Source: Bacillota bacterium
GTDB taxonomy: Bacteria > Bacillota > Clostridia > Christensenellales > SZUA-584
Length of the DNA: 26,145 bases
Assembly: GCA_023415915.1 (NCBI GenBank)
Contig: JAEZIZ010000036.1
Span: 1 to 26,145, forward strand
Reading direction: 5' to 3'
The position numbers and the translations under genes were made by a program. This document shows, one piece after another, positions 1 through 6,120 of this stretch; position 1 is the first letter of the stretch, and the number at the start of each line of letters is the position of its first letter. The notes under the pieces are model-generated. The model was given only the letters and a program-made list of their open reading frames with translations. It had not been told where the DNA came from and did no database searches.

Positions 1-155
1 AAGAGTGGGCCCCGTGCAACGGACAGCCGTGAACCCTGTCAGGACCTGACGGTAGCAGCAGTAAGCGGTTTTGGATGTGTGCCTCGGATAAGTCTGCTCA
101 GAGCAACCTGCCGTGATACCTCTTGTAACGCTATTTCGATCTCCGGGTGCACGGC
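1..155 (+). ncRNA. ffs: Signal recognition particle RNA, large bacterial type, 3' part
   Basis: This is the RNA scaffold of the signal recognition particle, which binds Ffh and targets nascent membrane and secreted proteins to FtsY. The conserved helix 8 is visible at about 28-70: GTGAACC, GTCAGG, a capped CC/GG stem, then AGCAGC. The 3' end carries GGTGCACGG (146-154), which resembles the 3' terminus I recall for the B. subtilis scRNA. The Alu-domain 5' half lies before the window, so the gene is truncated by the window edge and not by mutation. The apical tetraloop reads TGAC (URRC class) and not the more common GGAA. The exact 3' end is estimated; no clear terminator follows. Confidence 0.85.
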
Positions 156-285
156 TTTTAATTTTGGCGTAAGACCTTTCTTTAAATTGAACATTATAGA
201 CGCCTGCCAGGTATTGCTATATAATTCATATTAACACAAGTATTTTCGCCCGGAGCGCGGAGCGGCTGTTACTTTCCTTTTATAT

Positions 286-290
286 GGAGG
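286..290 (+). promoter_or_regulatory. Shine-Dalgarno site of the 298 lipoprotein gene
   Basis: GGAGG sits 7 bases before the ATG at 298 and fixes the start of the small lipoprotein gene. A TATAAT at 220-225 could be its -10 box, but I see no convincing -35 partner. Confidence 0.6.
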
Positions 291-297
291 CCAAGAA

Positions 298-717
298 ATG
301 AAAAAAGCGTATAGTGTTGTTATCGGTATCGCTTTATGCCTGCTGCTCGCCGCCTGCGCAAATAACGTTAATGTTTCTATTACAGGCGCATCGTCAAAAT
401 TCAGCAGAGAGGAAATTGAAAACGCCGCACAATGCGTAAAGCAAAAGTTCAAGGAGTTCAAAGGATGCGAGCTTATCAATCTGCGGTATGATGAGGAAAA
501 ATCAGATTTATTCATTAAAGGATATCTGGAAAGCGGCAGAGGGTCGGTAAACGGAGCTACAGCGGAGAATACGATCGTGCTTTTGTCGGATTTTAAGGTT
601 GACGCTTCGGGCGCGGACGAAGGCCTTAACCCTGACTCTACTTATTATGACTGGAATTGGATACTGATAAGAGACGGCAAATCCGGCGAATGGAAAGTTG
701 ACGGCTGGGGGTACTGA
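298..717 (+). CDS. Small predicted lipoprotein, unknown function
   Basis: The 139-residue product starts with a lysine-rich signal peptide and a hydrophobic core ending in the lipobox LLAAC, with Cys20 as the expected lipidated residue, so it should be anchored to the outer face of the membrane. The mature part is compact and mixed alpha/beta. It has a charged helix around residues 36-55 (SREEIENAAQCVKQKFKEFK) and an aromatic-rich C-terminus ending DGWGY. That ending is typical of small NTF2-like or DUF4829-like secreted domains where W and G close a sheet, but this resemblance is weak. The start is well supported by GGAGG 7 bases upstream. It stands alone between the SRP RNA and a broken DUF7000 gene. 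I assign no function. Confidence 0.75.
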   Translation: MKKAYSVVIGIALCLLLAACANNVNVSITGASSKFSREEIENAAQCVKQKFKEFKGCELINLRYDEEKSDLFIKGYLESGRGSVNGATAENTIVLLSDFKVDASGADEGLNPDSTYYDWNWILIRDGKSGEWKVDGWGY

Positions 718-800
718 TTCATTGGCGCCTCATTCCGCTTGGGCAATCGAATATGATACATTTTGCTCAGAAGCCGGAAAGTGATAAAGGAGTATCTGAC

Positions 801-1286
801 ATGAAAACATTGAATCAGATGGTAGCCGATTATACAACTCTCTTGCGGGGAGGGGAACTGCAGATTGCCTATTAGGGAATACTGAATTACTTAGGGAAAC
901 TGCGCAGTGAATTTGCGGAAAAGTACCCTTGCTATGAGACAGGAAGCAATATATATCAGGGGTATATGGACATGTCATATTTTTCGCTCAATACGGAGCG
1001 GCTGAAAGAGAAAAGGCTTAAAGTCGCCATTGTCTACCTGCACGAGAAGAGGGCGTTTGAGATATGGCTTTCCGCCCGCAACAGAGAGATACTGAAGAAG
1101 TATAGGACAATTATAAGCAGCGCGGCATTGAAAGACGTCATTGCATTTCACGACGCTGATAACGAAGATGCTGTAATAGAATGCATTCTGACTTCCGACC
1201 CCGATTTTGACGATCAGACGTCATTGACACAAAGCATCAAATCAGGCACAGAAAAGCCTATAACCGCTGTGACCGGACTTATATAG
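801..1286 (+). pseudogene. DUF7000-family gene interrupted by an in-frame TAG
   Basis: Reading from ATG 801, which has GGAG at 789-792, gives a continuous 161-codon frame except for one TAG at 873-875 (codon 25). The sequence on both sides of the stop looks like one family: the N-terminal MKTLNQMVADYTTLL, then after the stop GILNYLGKLRSEF, followed by YMDMSYFS, LKVAIVYLHEKRAFEIWL and further conserved-looking helices. I recognise this as the DUF7000 type, whose members have a basic residue near this position; AAG to TAG would be a single change. An internal start at ATG 966 could give a 106-residue fragment, but it lacks a good ribosome site. The molecular function of the family is not known to me. 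TAG ends other genes here, so recoding is unlikely. Confidence 0.65.
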
Positions 1287-1403
1287 ACACATATCATTAT
1301 TTCCGTATTATTTACTGCTTTTATGCTGCTTAACGCGGCTGTGTTAATGCTACCCTCGCGTAAAACCGGCTTTGAGGTTCTATTCCCGTTTTGAAAATAT
1401 TTT

Positions 1404-1461
1404 TGCAAAGTATACTTGACAATATATGCAAAGCATACTATACTAAAAATGCAAAGCGAAC
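1404..1461 (+). promoter_or_regulatory. Promoter with three 23-bp-spaced operator-like repeats
   Basis: A near-consensus sigma-A promoter is present: TTGACA at 1416-1421, a 17-base spacer and TATACT at 1439-1444. Three direct repeats start at 1404, 1427 and 1450, exactly 23 bases apart: TGCAAAGTATAC, TGCAAAGCATAC and TGCAAAGCGAAC. They overlap the -35 box, the spacer/-10 and the expected transcription start. The first contains the perfect palindrome AAGTATACTT. This layout fits repression of the operon by its own XRE-family product; that is inference. Confidence 0.75.
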
Positions 1462-1482
1462 ATTGCATTTAGGAGGTGTGCG

Positions 1483-1689
1483 TTGAAAACAAAAATTCAG
1501 GAATTGCGGAAGAAGAATAAAATTTCGCAAGAAGAACTGGCACAGGCCGTGGGCGTCACAAGGCAGACGATAACTTCGCTGGAATGTGAAAAATACACCG
1601 CGTCATTAGTTCTGGCTTACAAGATAGCAAAATACTTTGGCACCACGATAGAGGATATATTTGATTTTTCAGAGGTGGAGGATATTTAA
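1483..1689 (+). CDS. XRE-family HTH transcriptional regulator (YozG-like)
   Basis: This 68-residue single-domain DNA-binding protein is a Cro/CI-type helix-turn-helix. It opens with IQELRKKNKISQEELAQAVG, the recognition helix region is VTRQTITSLECEKYTAS, and it ends with the typical FGTTIEDIFDF tail. The start is TTG at 1483, six bases after AGGAGG (1471-1476). The gene after it begins directly behind its stop codon, so the two are one transcript. Small stand-alone regulators of this type commonly pair with a membrane protein and repress their own operon. The three repeated sites in the promoter just upstream support autoregulation here, but the inducing signal cannot be read from the sequence. 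Confidence 0.9.
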   Translation: MKTKIQELRKKNKISQEELAQAVGVTRQTITSLECEKYTASLVLAYKIAKYFGTTIEDIFDFSEVEDI

Positions 1690-2124
1690 ATGGATAAATT
1701 CAAGTCTGCGCTAAAAAAGCGCATGTTGGCAATGAAGCTTTACGCTCTCGCAGTAGCGGCTGTTTTGACAATCGACGTTTTTTGGATTGTTGAGGAAATT
1801 GAAACAAACGCATTAAGCTTTACGCTCGGAGCATGCGTGGGAACACTGGCGCTGGTTATTTTCCTGCTGCGCAAGTATGCGCTTGCAATGAGGGACGGGG
1901 AAAGCTTAAAGCGCCTCTATATAGAGGAAACCGATGAGCGCCACAGGTTTATCGCGTCAAAAACCGGAGGCTCGGCAATAAACATAGCAGTAGGAGGCCT
2001 CGTACTTGGCGCTGTTGTTGCGGGCTTTTTCAACGACGTAGTGTCGTTTACGCTGTTTGGAGGCGCGCTGTTTACCGCGCTTGTAAAAGGTGCGCTTAAG
2101 CTATACTATAACAAAAGCGTTTAA
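1690..2124 (+). CDS. Four-helix membrane protein paired with XRE regulator
   Basis: This 144-residue protein has four predicted transmembrane segments at roughly residues 17-34, 42-60, 96-114 and 118-135. Between the second and third lies a charged cytoplasmic loop with the motif EETDERHRFIASKTGG. A DER-x3-I-x2-K element like this recurs in several families of small membrane proteins (DUF2178/DUF3796-like) encoded next to YozG-type regulators. The ATG at 1690 follows the regulator's TAA without a gap, with GGTGGAGG at about 1674-1681 inside the regulator gene, indicating translational coupling. Its job is unknown. The pairing suggests it either acts with the regulator as a sensor or is simply its target. 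Confidence 0.8.
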   Translation: MDKFKSALKKRMLAMKLYALAVAAVLTIDVFWIVEEIETNALSFTLGACVGTLALVIFLLRKYALAMRDGESLKRLYIEETDERHRFIASKTGGSAINIAVGGLVLGAVVAGFFNDVVSFTLFGGALFTALVKGALKLYYNKSV

Positions 2125-2219
2125 AAGAAATTCGGGCGTGCAAGATAAGTCTGCACTTAAAGCAAGCGGCGTTAAAACCTTGAGCGCTATATCGAGCAAG
2201 TGTTCATATTATAAAAATA

Positions 2220-2249
2220 AGCTTTTACGGCCAACGTAAAGGCTTTTTT
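2220..2249 (+). terminator. Intrinsic terminator of the XRE/membrane protein operon
   Basis: The stem GCTTTTACG / CGTAAAGGC with a five-base loop is followed by a run of T. It lies about 95 bases after the membrane protein stop. An additional small hairpin (GTGCA/TGCAC) is at 2138-2156. The rest of the 2125-2512 gap holds only the hpf promoter region described separately. Confidence 0.8.
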
Positions 2250-2376
2250 ATTAATACGCAGCCCGTGACTTCTTATTTCGGTCGATGAAGTATAAGAAGT
2301 TAAGCATACCAATATTCTTAAACATGCGCCGCCGGGATAATAAATTTGTAACGTTTCTTTTAACGCTTTTTTATTT

Positions 2377-2406
2377 GCAGGAAAACGAAGCCGCGCCGGA
2401 GAATAA
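2377..2406 (+). promoter_or_regulatory. Sigma-H-like promoter upstream of hpf
   Basis: GCAGGAAAA (2377-2385), 12 bases, then GGAGAATAA (2398-2406) matches the published B. subtilis sigma-H pattern RnAGGAwWW-N11-12-RnnGAATww at every defined position. The B. subtilis homologue (yvyD/hpf) is known to be transcribed by sigma-H and sigma-B. A TATAAT at 2430-2435 could give an additional sigma-A start, but its -35 is poor. The leader would be about 100 bases and contains a spare Shine-Dalgarno-like AAAGGAGG at 2441 with no evident start behind it. Confidence 0.6.
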
Positions 2407-2512
2407 GATATTTATAAGAGCAAACTGATTATAATCCCTTAAAGGAGGTAATATATAGAATAGTATTGCTCAATTCATTGGGCTAAAAAATACATAGAAA
2501 GGGGGCAAAATT

Positions 2513-3046
2513 ATGCGCGTCGTTATTACTGGCAAGGGGATGGAAGTCTCCGACTACTTAAAGGATATGGTGACGAAGAAGGTCCAAAAGCTCCAAAGGT
2601 ATTTTGGGGAGGAGACCGAGGCGCACATAACGATGTCTATTCAGAAGTCAAGACATATTGTGGAGGTGACGATTCCTTTCGATGGTGTAGTCCTTCGCGG
2701 CGAACAAGCCACGGGGGACATGTATGCTTCCATTGACGGTGTTCTCGAAAAGCTGGAGAAGCAGATCCACAAACACCGTACGGCTCTGAAACGGCGGCTG
2801 CGCGAGGGCGCGTTCTCCAAGGAAGGCTATGAGTACATCGACGACGCGACGGACGGAAAAAACCCCAGAATCGTCCGCACGAAGCGGTTTGCCTTAAAGC
2901 CTATGGACTTGGAAGAAGCTCAGATGCAGATGGAGCTTTTGGACCACGAGTTCTTCGTTTTCAGAAACGACAAGACGAATGAGATAAACGTACTTTACAG
3001 GAGGCAGGACGGGGATTTAGGACTCATAGAGCCGGATATTGACTGA
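2513..3046 (+). CDS. hpf: Long-form ribosome hibernation promoting factor
   Basis: HPF binds the 30S decoding region and, in its long form, joins two 70S ribosomes into an inactive 100S dimer during starvation. The 177-residue length is that of the long form. Residues 1 to about 100 form the S30AE ribosome-binding domain (MRVVITGKGMEVSDYLKDMV at the start, HKHRTALKRRLRE at its basic end). Residues about 120-175 form the dimerisation domain (RTKRFALKPMDLEEAQMQME, FFVFRN, VLYRRQDGDLGLIEP). ATG 2513 follows GGGGG at about 2501-2505. It is a single-gene unit bounded by a sigma-H-like promoter and a strong terminator, which agrees with stationary-phase control. Confidence 0.95.
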   Translation: MRVVITGKGMEVSDYLKDMVTKKVQKLQRYFGEETEAHITMSIQKSRHIVEVTIPFDGVVLRGEQATGDMYASIDGVLEKLEKQIHKHRTALKRRLREGAFSKEGYEYIDDATDGKNPRIVRTKRFALKPMDLEEAQMQMELLDHEFFVFRNDKTNEINVLYRRQDGDLGLIEPDID

Positions 3047-3068
3047 AGATTATAATAATAGATATACA

Positions 3069-3093
3069 AAAAGGGCTGCGCGGCAGCCCTTTT
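3069..3093. terminator. Bidirectional terminator between hpf and pgsA
   Basis: The perfect stem AAAAGGGCTGC / GCAGCCCTTTT with loop GCG is flanked by A on the left and T on the right. It can therefore end transcription of hpf (plus) and of the convergent pgsA (minus, stop at 3115). Confidence 0.9.
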
Positions 3094-3114
3094 ATATTAT
3101 GCTAAGAACATAAG

Positions 3115-3678
3115 CTATGCGGATTTTAAATTGCCTGCGTCTTTATTTGTCTCTTTTAGCTTCTTATACATATTGAGATACGCGTATTGCAGCAGCGCAA
3201 ATATCATGAGGCCGAGCGCGAAGCAGAGAAAGTAGATGTGCCACGGTGCGACGTATTCGTGCAGGAACGTAAAAGCTATCGCGGTGTTTAATGTAAAAGC
3301 CGCTATCTTGCCTACTATGTTGGCGGGCGCTACGATGTTGCGGAAGTAAAGGAATATGCCGCCGCCTATCATCAGCAGCTCTTTAACCAGCAATACTATG
3401 AGTATATAAATCGGAACGACGCCCGTTACGGTAAACGCCACAATGACGAATATTGCCATAAGCTTGTCGGCGAGAGGGTCGAGCAGCGCGCCTTCGTTTG
3501 TTTTAAGGTCGTACTTGCGGGCAATGTAGCCGTCGAGAAGGTCGGTTATGCATGCCGTGAGAAATACTATAAGCGCCGGTATCGTGATGCCGAAATACAC
3601 CAGCACCGCCGCCACAGGTATAAGTAAAAACCTGACCATCGTTAGTATGTTAGGTACGTTCCAAGGTATTCTGCTCAA
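3115..3678 (-). CDS. pgsA: CDP-diacylglycerol--glycerol-3-phosphate 3-phosphatidyltransferase
   Basis: PgsA makes phosphatidylglycerophosphate, the first committed step to phosphatidylglycerol and cardiolipin, in the cytoplasmic membrane. The full CDP-alcohol phosphotransferase signature is present: Asp49-Gly50, Ala53-Arg54, Gly63, Asp67 and Asp71 (spacing DG-x2-AR-x8-G-x3-D-x3-D). The 187-residue length and several hydrophobic helices fit the family. The start is TTG at 3678 with GGGTGGGG upstream on the minus strand; the opening SRIPWNVPNILTMVRFLLIP matches the family N-terminus (xxPNxLTxxR). It has its own promoter (3737-3765, minus) and is not obviously co-transcribed with ychF. Substrate preference for glycerol-3-phosphate is inferred from length and motif context. 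Confidence 0.92.
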   Translation of the reverse strand: MSRIPWNVPNILTMVRFLLIPVAAVLVYFGITIPALIVFLTACITDLLDGYIARKYDLKTNEGALLDPLADKLMAIFVIVAFTVTGVVPIYILIVLLVKELLMIGGGIFLYFRNIVAPANIVGKIAAFTLNTAIAFTFLHEYVAPWHIYFLCFALGLMIFALLQYAYLNMYKKLKETNKDAGNLKSA

Positions 3679-3736
3679 TAAAACCCCACCCCATTCAAGT
3701 TATATGTCATGTACCGTGATTCCATATATTATATCG

Positions 3737-3765
3737 ATTATATCAGTTAACGCGCAGTTTGCCAA
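3737..3765 (-). promoter_or_regulatory. Sigma-A promoter of pgsA with extended -10
   Basis: On the minus strand, TTGGCA (3765-3760), a 17-base spacer ending in TGA, and TATAAT (3742-3737) form a near-consensus promoter. The leader to the TTG start is about 50 bases. Confidence 0.75.
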
Positions 3766-3810
3766 TCGCGGCGGCGCTTTAATCGCTTTCCTGCAAGCTA
3801 ATTTCATTCA

Positions 3811-3848
3811 CACCCAAAAAGCCTAATGTCTTTTTGGGGACCCCGTAT
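3811..3848 (+). repeat. Palindromic dispersed repeat, copy 1
   Basis: The core is CCCAAAAAG, an 8-base loop, CTTTTTGGGG, then ACCCCGTAT. It is in tandem with copy 2, which starts 3 bases after it. The pair lies between pgsA and the GNAT gene. See copies at 3852, 16459 and 15266. Confidence 0.8.
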
Positions 3849-4310
3849 TTACACCCCAAAAAGCCTCACGTCTTTTTGGGGACCCCGTATAATGCTCAGC
3901 GAATAATAGTTTACGTCGCCGCGCCTGGTCCAGCCGGAATTACTCCAAAAAGCGTTGCCCGTATCGTTTTCCGTGAATACAAGAAGCCCGAGCCTTTTTA
4001 TGCCCTCGCGCGCCAACGCATGCTTTACGGCCTCTACGAGCCGGCGGCCATAGCCCAGGCCGCGCATTGCCGGAGCTAATGTGGCATGGTAAATATAGCC
4101 CTTGCGCCCGTCGTGGCCGCCGAGCACCGCGCCGATTATTGAATCGTCCTTTACGGCGACAAAACTGCAGCCCGGGTTGCGCCTGAGAAACTTATCTATG
4201 CCCTCGCGCGAGTCCTCAAAGCCGTGCAGCCCCATGCCCGGCGTGCTTGACCACAGCGCGTAAACGCTGTCGTAGTCTTCAATAGTCATGAAGCGTATTT
4301 CTATATCCAT
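3849..4310 (-). CDS. GNAT-family N-acetyltransferase with repeat-derived C-terminus
   Basis: This is a predicted acetyl-CoA-dependent acetyltransferase; the acceptor is unknown. From ATG 4310 the product is 153 residues (MDIEIRFMTIEDYDSVYALW). A TTG at 4322 would add four residues but has no ribosome site. The acetyl-CoA motif A is clear, LAPAMRGLGYGRRLVEAVKHAL (R-x2-G-x-G/A), preceded by a beta-hairpin region (GAVLGGHDGRKGYIYHATL). Motif B follows (LLVFTENDTGNAFWSNSGW). It lies 33 bases behind ychF and probably shares its transcript. The last dozen residues are encoded by a dispersed repeat, so the native C-terminus near residue 142 appears to have been replaced or extended. Confidence 0.85.
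   Translation of the reverse strand: MDIEIRFMTIEDYDSVYALWSSTPGMGLHGFEDSREGIDKFLRRNPGCSFVAVKDDSIIGAVLGGHDGRKGYIYHATLAPAMRGLGYGRRLVEAVKHALAREGIKRLGLLVFTENDTGNAFWSNSGWTRRGDVNYYSLSIIRGPQKDVRLFGV
3852..3890 (+). repeat. Palindromic dispersed repeat, copy 2, inside the GNAT 3' end
   Basis: The 39-base unit contains the perfect stem CCCCAAAAAG / CTTTTTGGGG with an 8-base loop, followed by ACCCCGTAT. It differs from copy 1 at only a few loop and edge bases. Read on the minus strand it encodes the last residues (RGPQKDVRLFG) of the GNAT protein, whose stop codon lies at the repeat edge. Confidence 0.85.
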
Positions 4311-4343
4311 ATGTAATACCAAAAAACGTTGGCATTAAACGCG

Positions 4344-5435
4344 CTATACGTTGAACCTGAAAAGCGTGACGTCGCCGTCGCGCATAACGTATTCCTTGCC
4401 CTCCTGGCGCACGAGGCCTTTGGCCTTTGCGGCAGCCATATCGCCGCACGCTTTTAAATCTTCAAAGCCCACAATCTCGGCGCGTATGAAGCCGCGCTCA
4501 AAATCCGAGTGTATCTTGCCAGCGGCCTGCGGCGCTTTGGTGCCGTTTTTAATCGTCCACGCGCGCACCTCGTCCTTGCCTGCCGTTAAAAAGCTGATAA
4601 GGTTAAGCAGCTTGTAGCTTTTCTGTATCAGAGTCGCAAGCGCGCCGCGCTCCAAACCCATCTCCTGCAAAAACATGTCGCGCTCTTCGGTATCGAGCTT
4701 TGAAAGTTCCTCCTCGAGCTTTGCGCATACCACCATCACTTCGGCGTTCTGCGCGGCTGCGATAGATTTAAGCGCTTCGACTTGGGGGTTGCCCGTGCCC
4801 GCGGCGTCGTCCTCCGATACGTTCGCTACAAAAAGCATAGGCTTGTCAGTCAGCAAAAACAGCTCGGATATTATTTCGCGCTCGTAATCTTCAAGGTTCA
4901 TAACGTTTGCGAATACGCCCTTTTCGAGGTTTGACTTCACCTTTTCGAGAGCGTCGCACTCCAGCTTATATTTCTTGTCGCCCGACTTTATCATTTTGGA
5001 GGATTTTAACAGGCGCTTTTCCACCGTCTCGATGTCGGCGAATATGAGTTCGAAGTTAACAGTCTCTGCGTCGCGAGCGGCGCCTACGCTTCCCTCAACG
5101 TGCGTTACGTCTCCGCTCTCAAAGCAGCGCACAACGTGAAGTATGGCGTCCACCTCGCGTATATGCGACAAGAATTTATTGCCTAATCCTTCGCCCTTGC
5201 TCGCGCCCTTTACTAACCCCGCTATGTCCACAAACTCTATAGTGGCGGGTGTGAACTTTAAGGGATTGTACATTTCCGCCAGATAATCAAGCCTCTCGTC
5301 GGGAACGCTGACTATGCCTATATTGGGGTCTATAGTGCAGAAAGGATAGTTCTCGCTCGCCGCGCCCGAACAGGTAAGCGCGTTAAAAAGCGACGATTTG
5401 CCTACGTTGGGCAGGCCCACGATGCCAAGTTTCAT
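4344..5435 (-). CDS. ychF: Ribosome-binding ATPase/GTPase YchF (Obg family)
   Basis: YchF (OLA1) is a universal P-loop NTPase of the Obg family that prefers ATP and associates with ribosomes, acting in translation and oxidative stress. The G1 loop is GLPNVGKS (residues 7-14). Next come the switch region FCTIDPNIG with PDERLDYL, the G3 motif DIAGLVKGASKGEGLGNKFL and the divergent G4 motif NVSEDD, which replaces NKxD and is the family hallmark for ATP use. The TGS domain occupies about residues 280-363, ending GKEYVMRDGDVTLFRFNV. The 363-residue length is standard. ATG 5435 has AGAGGT upstream, and a strong promoter sits 30-58 bases ahead. A GNAT gene follows in the same direction. Confidence 0.97.
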   Translation of the reverse strand: MKLGIVGLPNVGKSSLFNALTCSGAASENYPFCTIDPNIGIVSVPDERLDYLAEMYNPLKFTPATIEFVDIAGLVKGASKGEGLGNKFLSHIREVDAILHVVRCFESGDVTHVEGSVGAARDAETVNFELIFADIETVEKRLLKSSKMIKSGDKKYKLECDALEKVKSNLEKGVFANVMNLEDYEREIISELFLLTDKPMLFVANVSEDDAAGTGNPQVEALKSIAAAQNAEVMVVCAKLEEELSKLDTEERDMFLQEMGLERGALATLIQKSYKLLNLISFLTAGKDEVRAWTIKNGTKAPQAAGKIHSDFERGFIRAEIVGFEDLKACGDMAAAKAKGLVRQEGKEYVMRDGDVTLFRFNV

Positions 5436-5464
5436 GTTTACCTCTGGTAATAGATAATGGAAGT

Positions 5465-5493
5465 ATTATATATTCCCAAGAGCGTAAAATCAA
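5465..5493 (-). promoter_or_regulatory. Sigma-A promoter of ychF
   Basis: On the minus strand, TTGATT (5493-5488), a 17-base spacer and TATAAT (5470-5465) lie about 30 bases before the ychF ATG. It is divergent from the cupin promoter region. Confidence 0.75.
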
Positions 5494-5546
5494 CTGCCGC
5501 GAGTACGCAGACCACAAAGATGTTGCATGTACACGGCATAAATCGC

Positions 5547-5575
5547 TTGGTTTTGATGGATGTTTATGGTAATAT
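5547..5575 (+). promoter_or_regulatory. Probable promoter of the cupin gene
   Basis: TTGGTT (5547-5552), 17 bases and TAATAT (5570-5575) precede the cupin gene. An alternative is TTGATG (5553) with TATCAT (5576), also 17 bases apart. The Shine-Dalgarno GGAGG at 5587-5591 follows. Confidence 0.45.
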
Positions 5576-5600
5576 TATCATATAACGGAGGTATATAAAT

Positions 5601-6110
5601 ATGAAAGATATGCTGCATATAACTGTTCCAAAAAGTCTCTCTGCTTTTCAGGAACCGCATACGGAGGCTGACCGCAAGCTTATAAGCCACAAGGACGAGC
5701 ACGAAGGGTATGAGTTTTATAGACGGGAGCTTGTTCCCCAGGGGTACGCCAGGCAATGCATGGTGTCACTGTATGAGATACCGCCGGGAAAATCCTCGTA
5801 TCCGTACCATTATCATGTAAAAAACGAGGAGTGCTTCTATATACTGAGCGGTACGGGATTGCTTAAGACGCCGTCGGGCGAGCGGAGAGTAAACGCAGGA
5901 GATTTTCTATTCTTCCCTGCCAACGAGAACGGCGCGCACAAGCTTACAAACGCTTCGGCGGATGAGCCGCTCGTTTATATAGATTTCGATACGTACAACG
6001 ATCTTGAGGTGTCATTCTATCCCGACTCGGGCAAGGTGGGCATATTCGGGTACGGGCTGCGCCAGTTATATAGAACGTGTGAGCAGGCGGACTATTACGA
6101 GGGCGAATGA
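5601..6110 (+). CDS. Cupin-domain protein
   Basis: This 169-residue single-domain cupin has a metal-binding beta-barrel. Motif 1 carries the ligands His70, His72 and Glu76 (PGKSSYPYHYHVKNEECFYI) followed by the conserved G of ILSGTG. Motif 2 is GDFLFFPANENGAHKLTN, with His113 as the fourth ligand. All four classical metal ligands are therefore present and an active metal site is likely. The substrate is unknown; proteins of this shape include sugar isomerases, dioxygenases and simple binding proteins. ATG 5601 is preceded by GGAGG. The broken lipoprotein gene starts 10 bases after its stop, so the two may have formed one operon. Confidence 0.88.
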   Translation: MKDMLHITVPKSLSAFQEPHTEADRKLISHKDEHEGYEFYRRELVPQGYARQCMVSLYEIPPGKSSYPYHYHVKNEECFYILSGTGLLKTPSGERRVNAGDFLFFPANENGAHKLTNASADEPLVYIDFDTYNDLEVSFYPDSGKVGIFGYGLRQLYRTCEQADYYEGE

Positions 6111-6120
6111 TAAAGAGCCT

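Noticed and set aside
873..1286. TAG recoding (pyrrolysine or reassigned TAG) in the DUF7000 gene
   Set aside because: TAG ends several intact genes in the window (mnmE, the zinc-ribbon gene, tsaC and the DUF7000 gene itself), so it is an ordinary stop here.
3811..3890. Tandem palindromes as an intrinsic terminator or short CRISPR
   Set aside because: There is no T-run after the stem and only two abutting units without spacers, so neither description fits.
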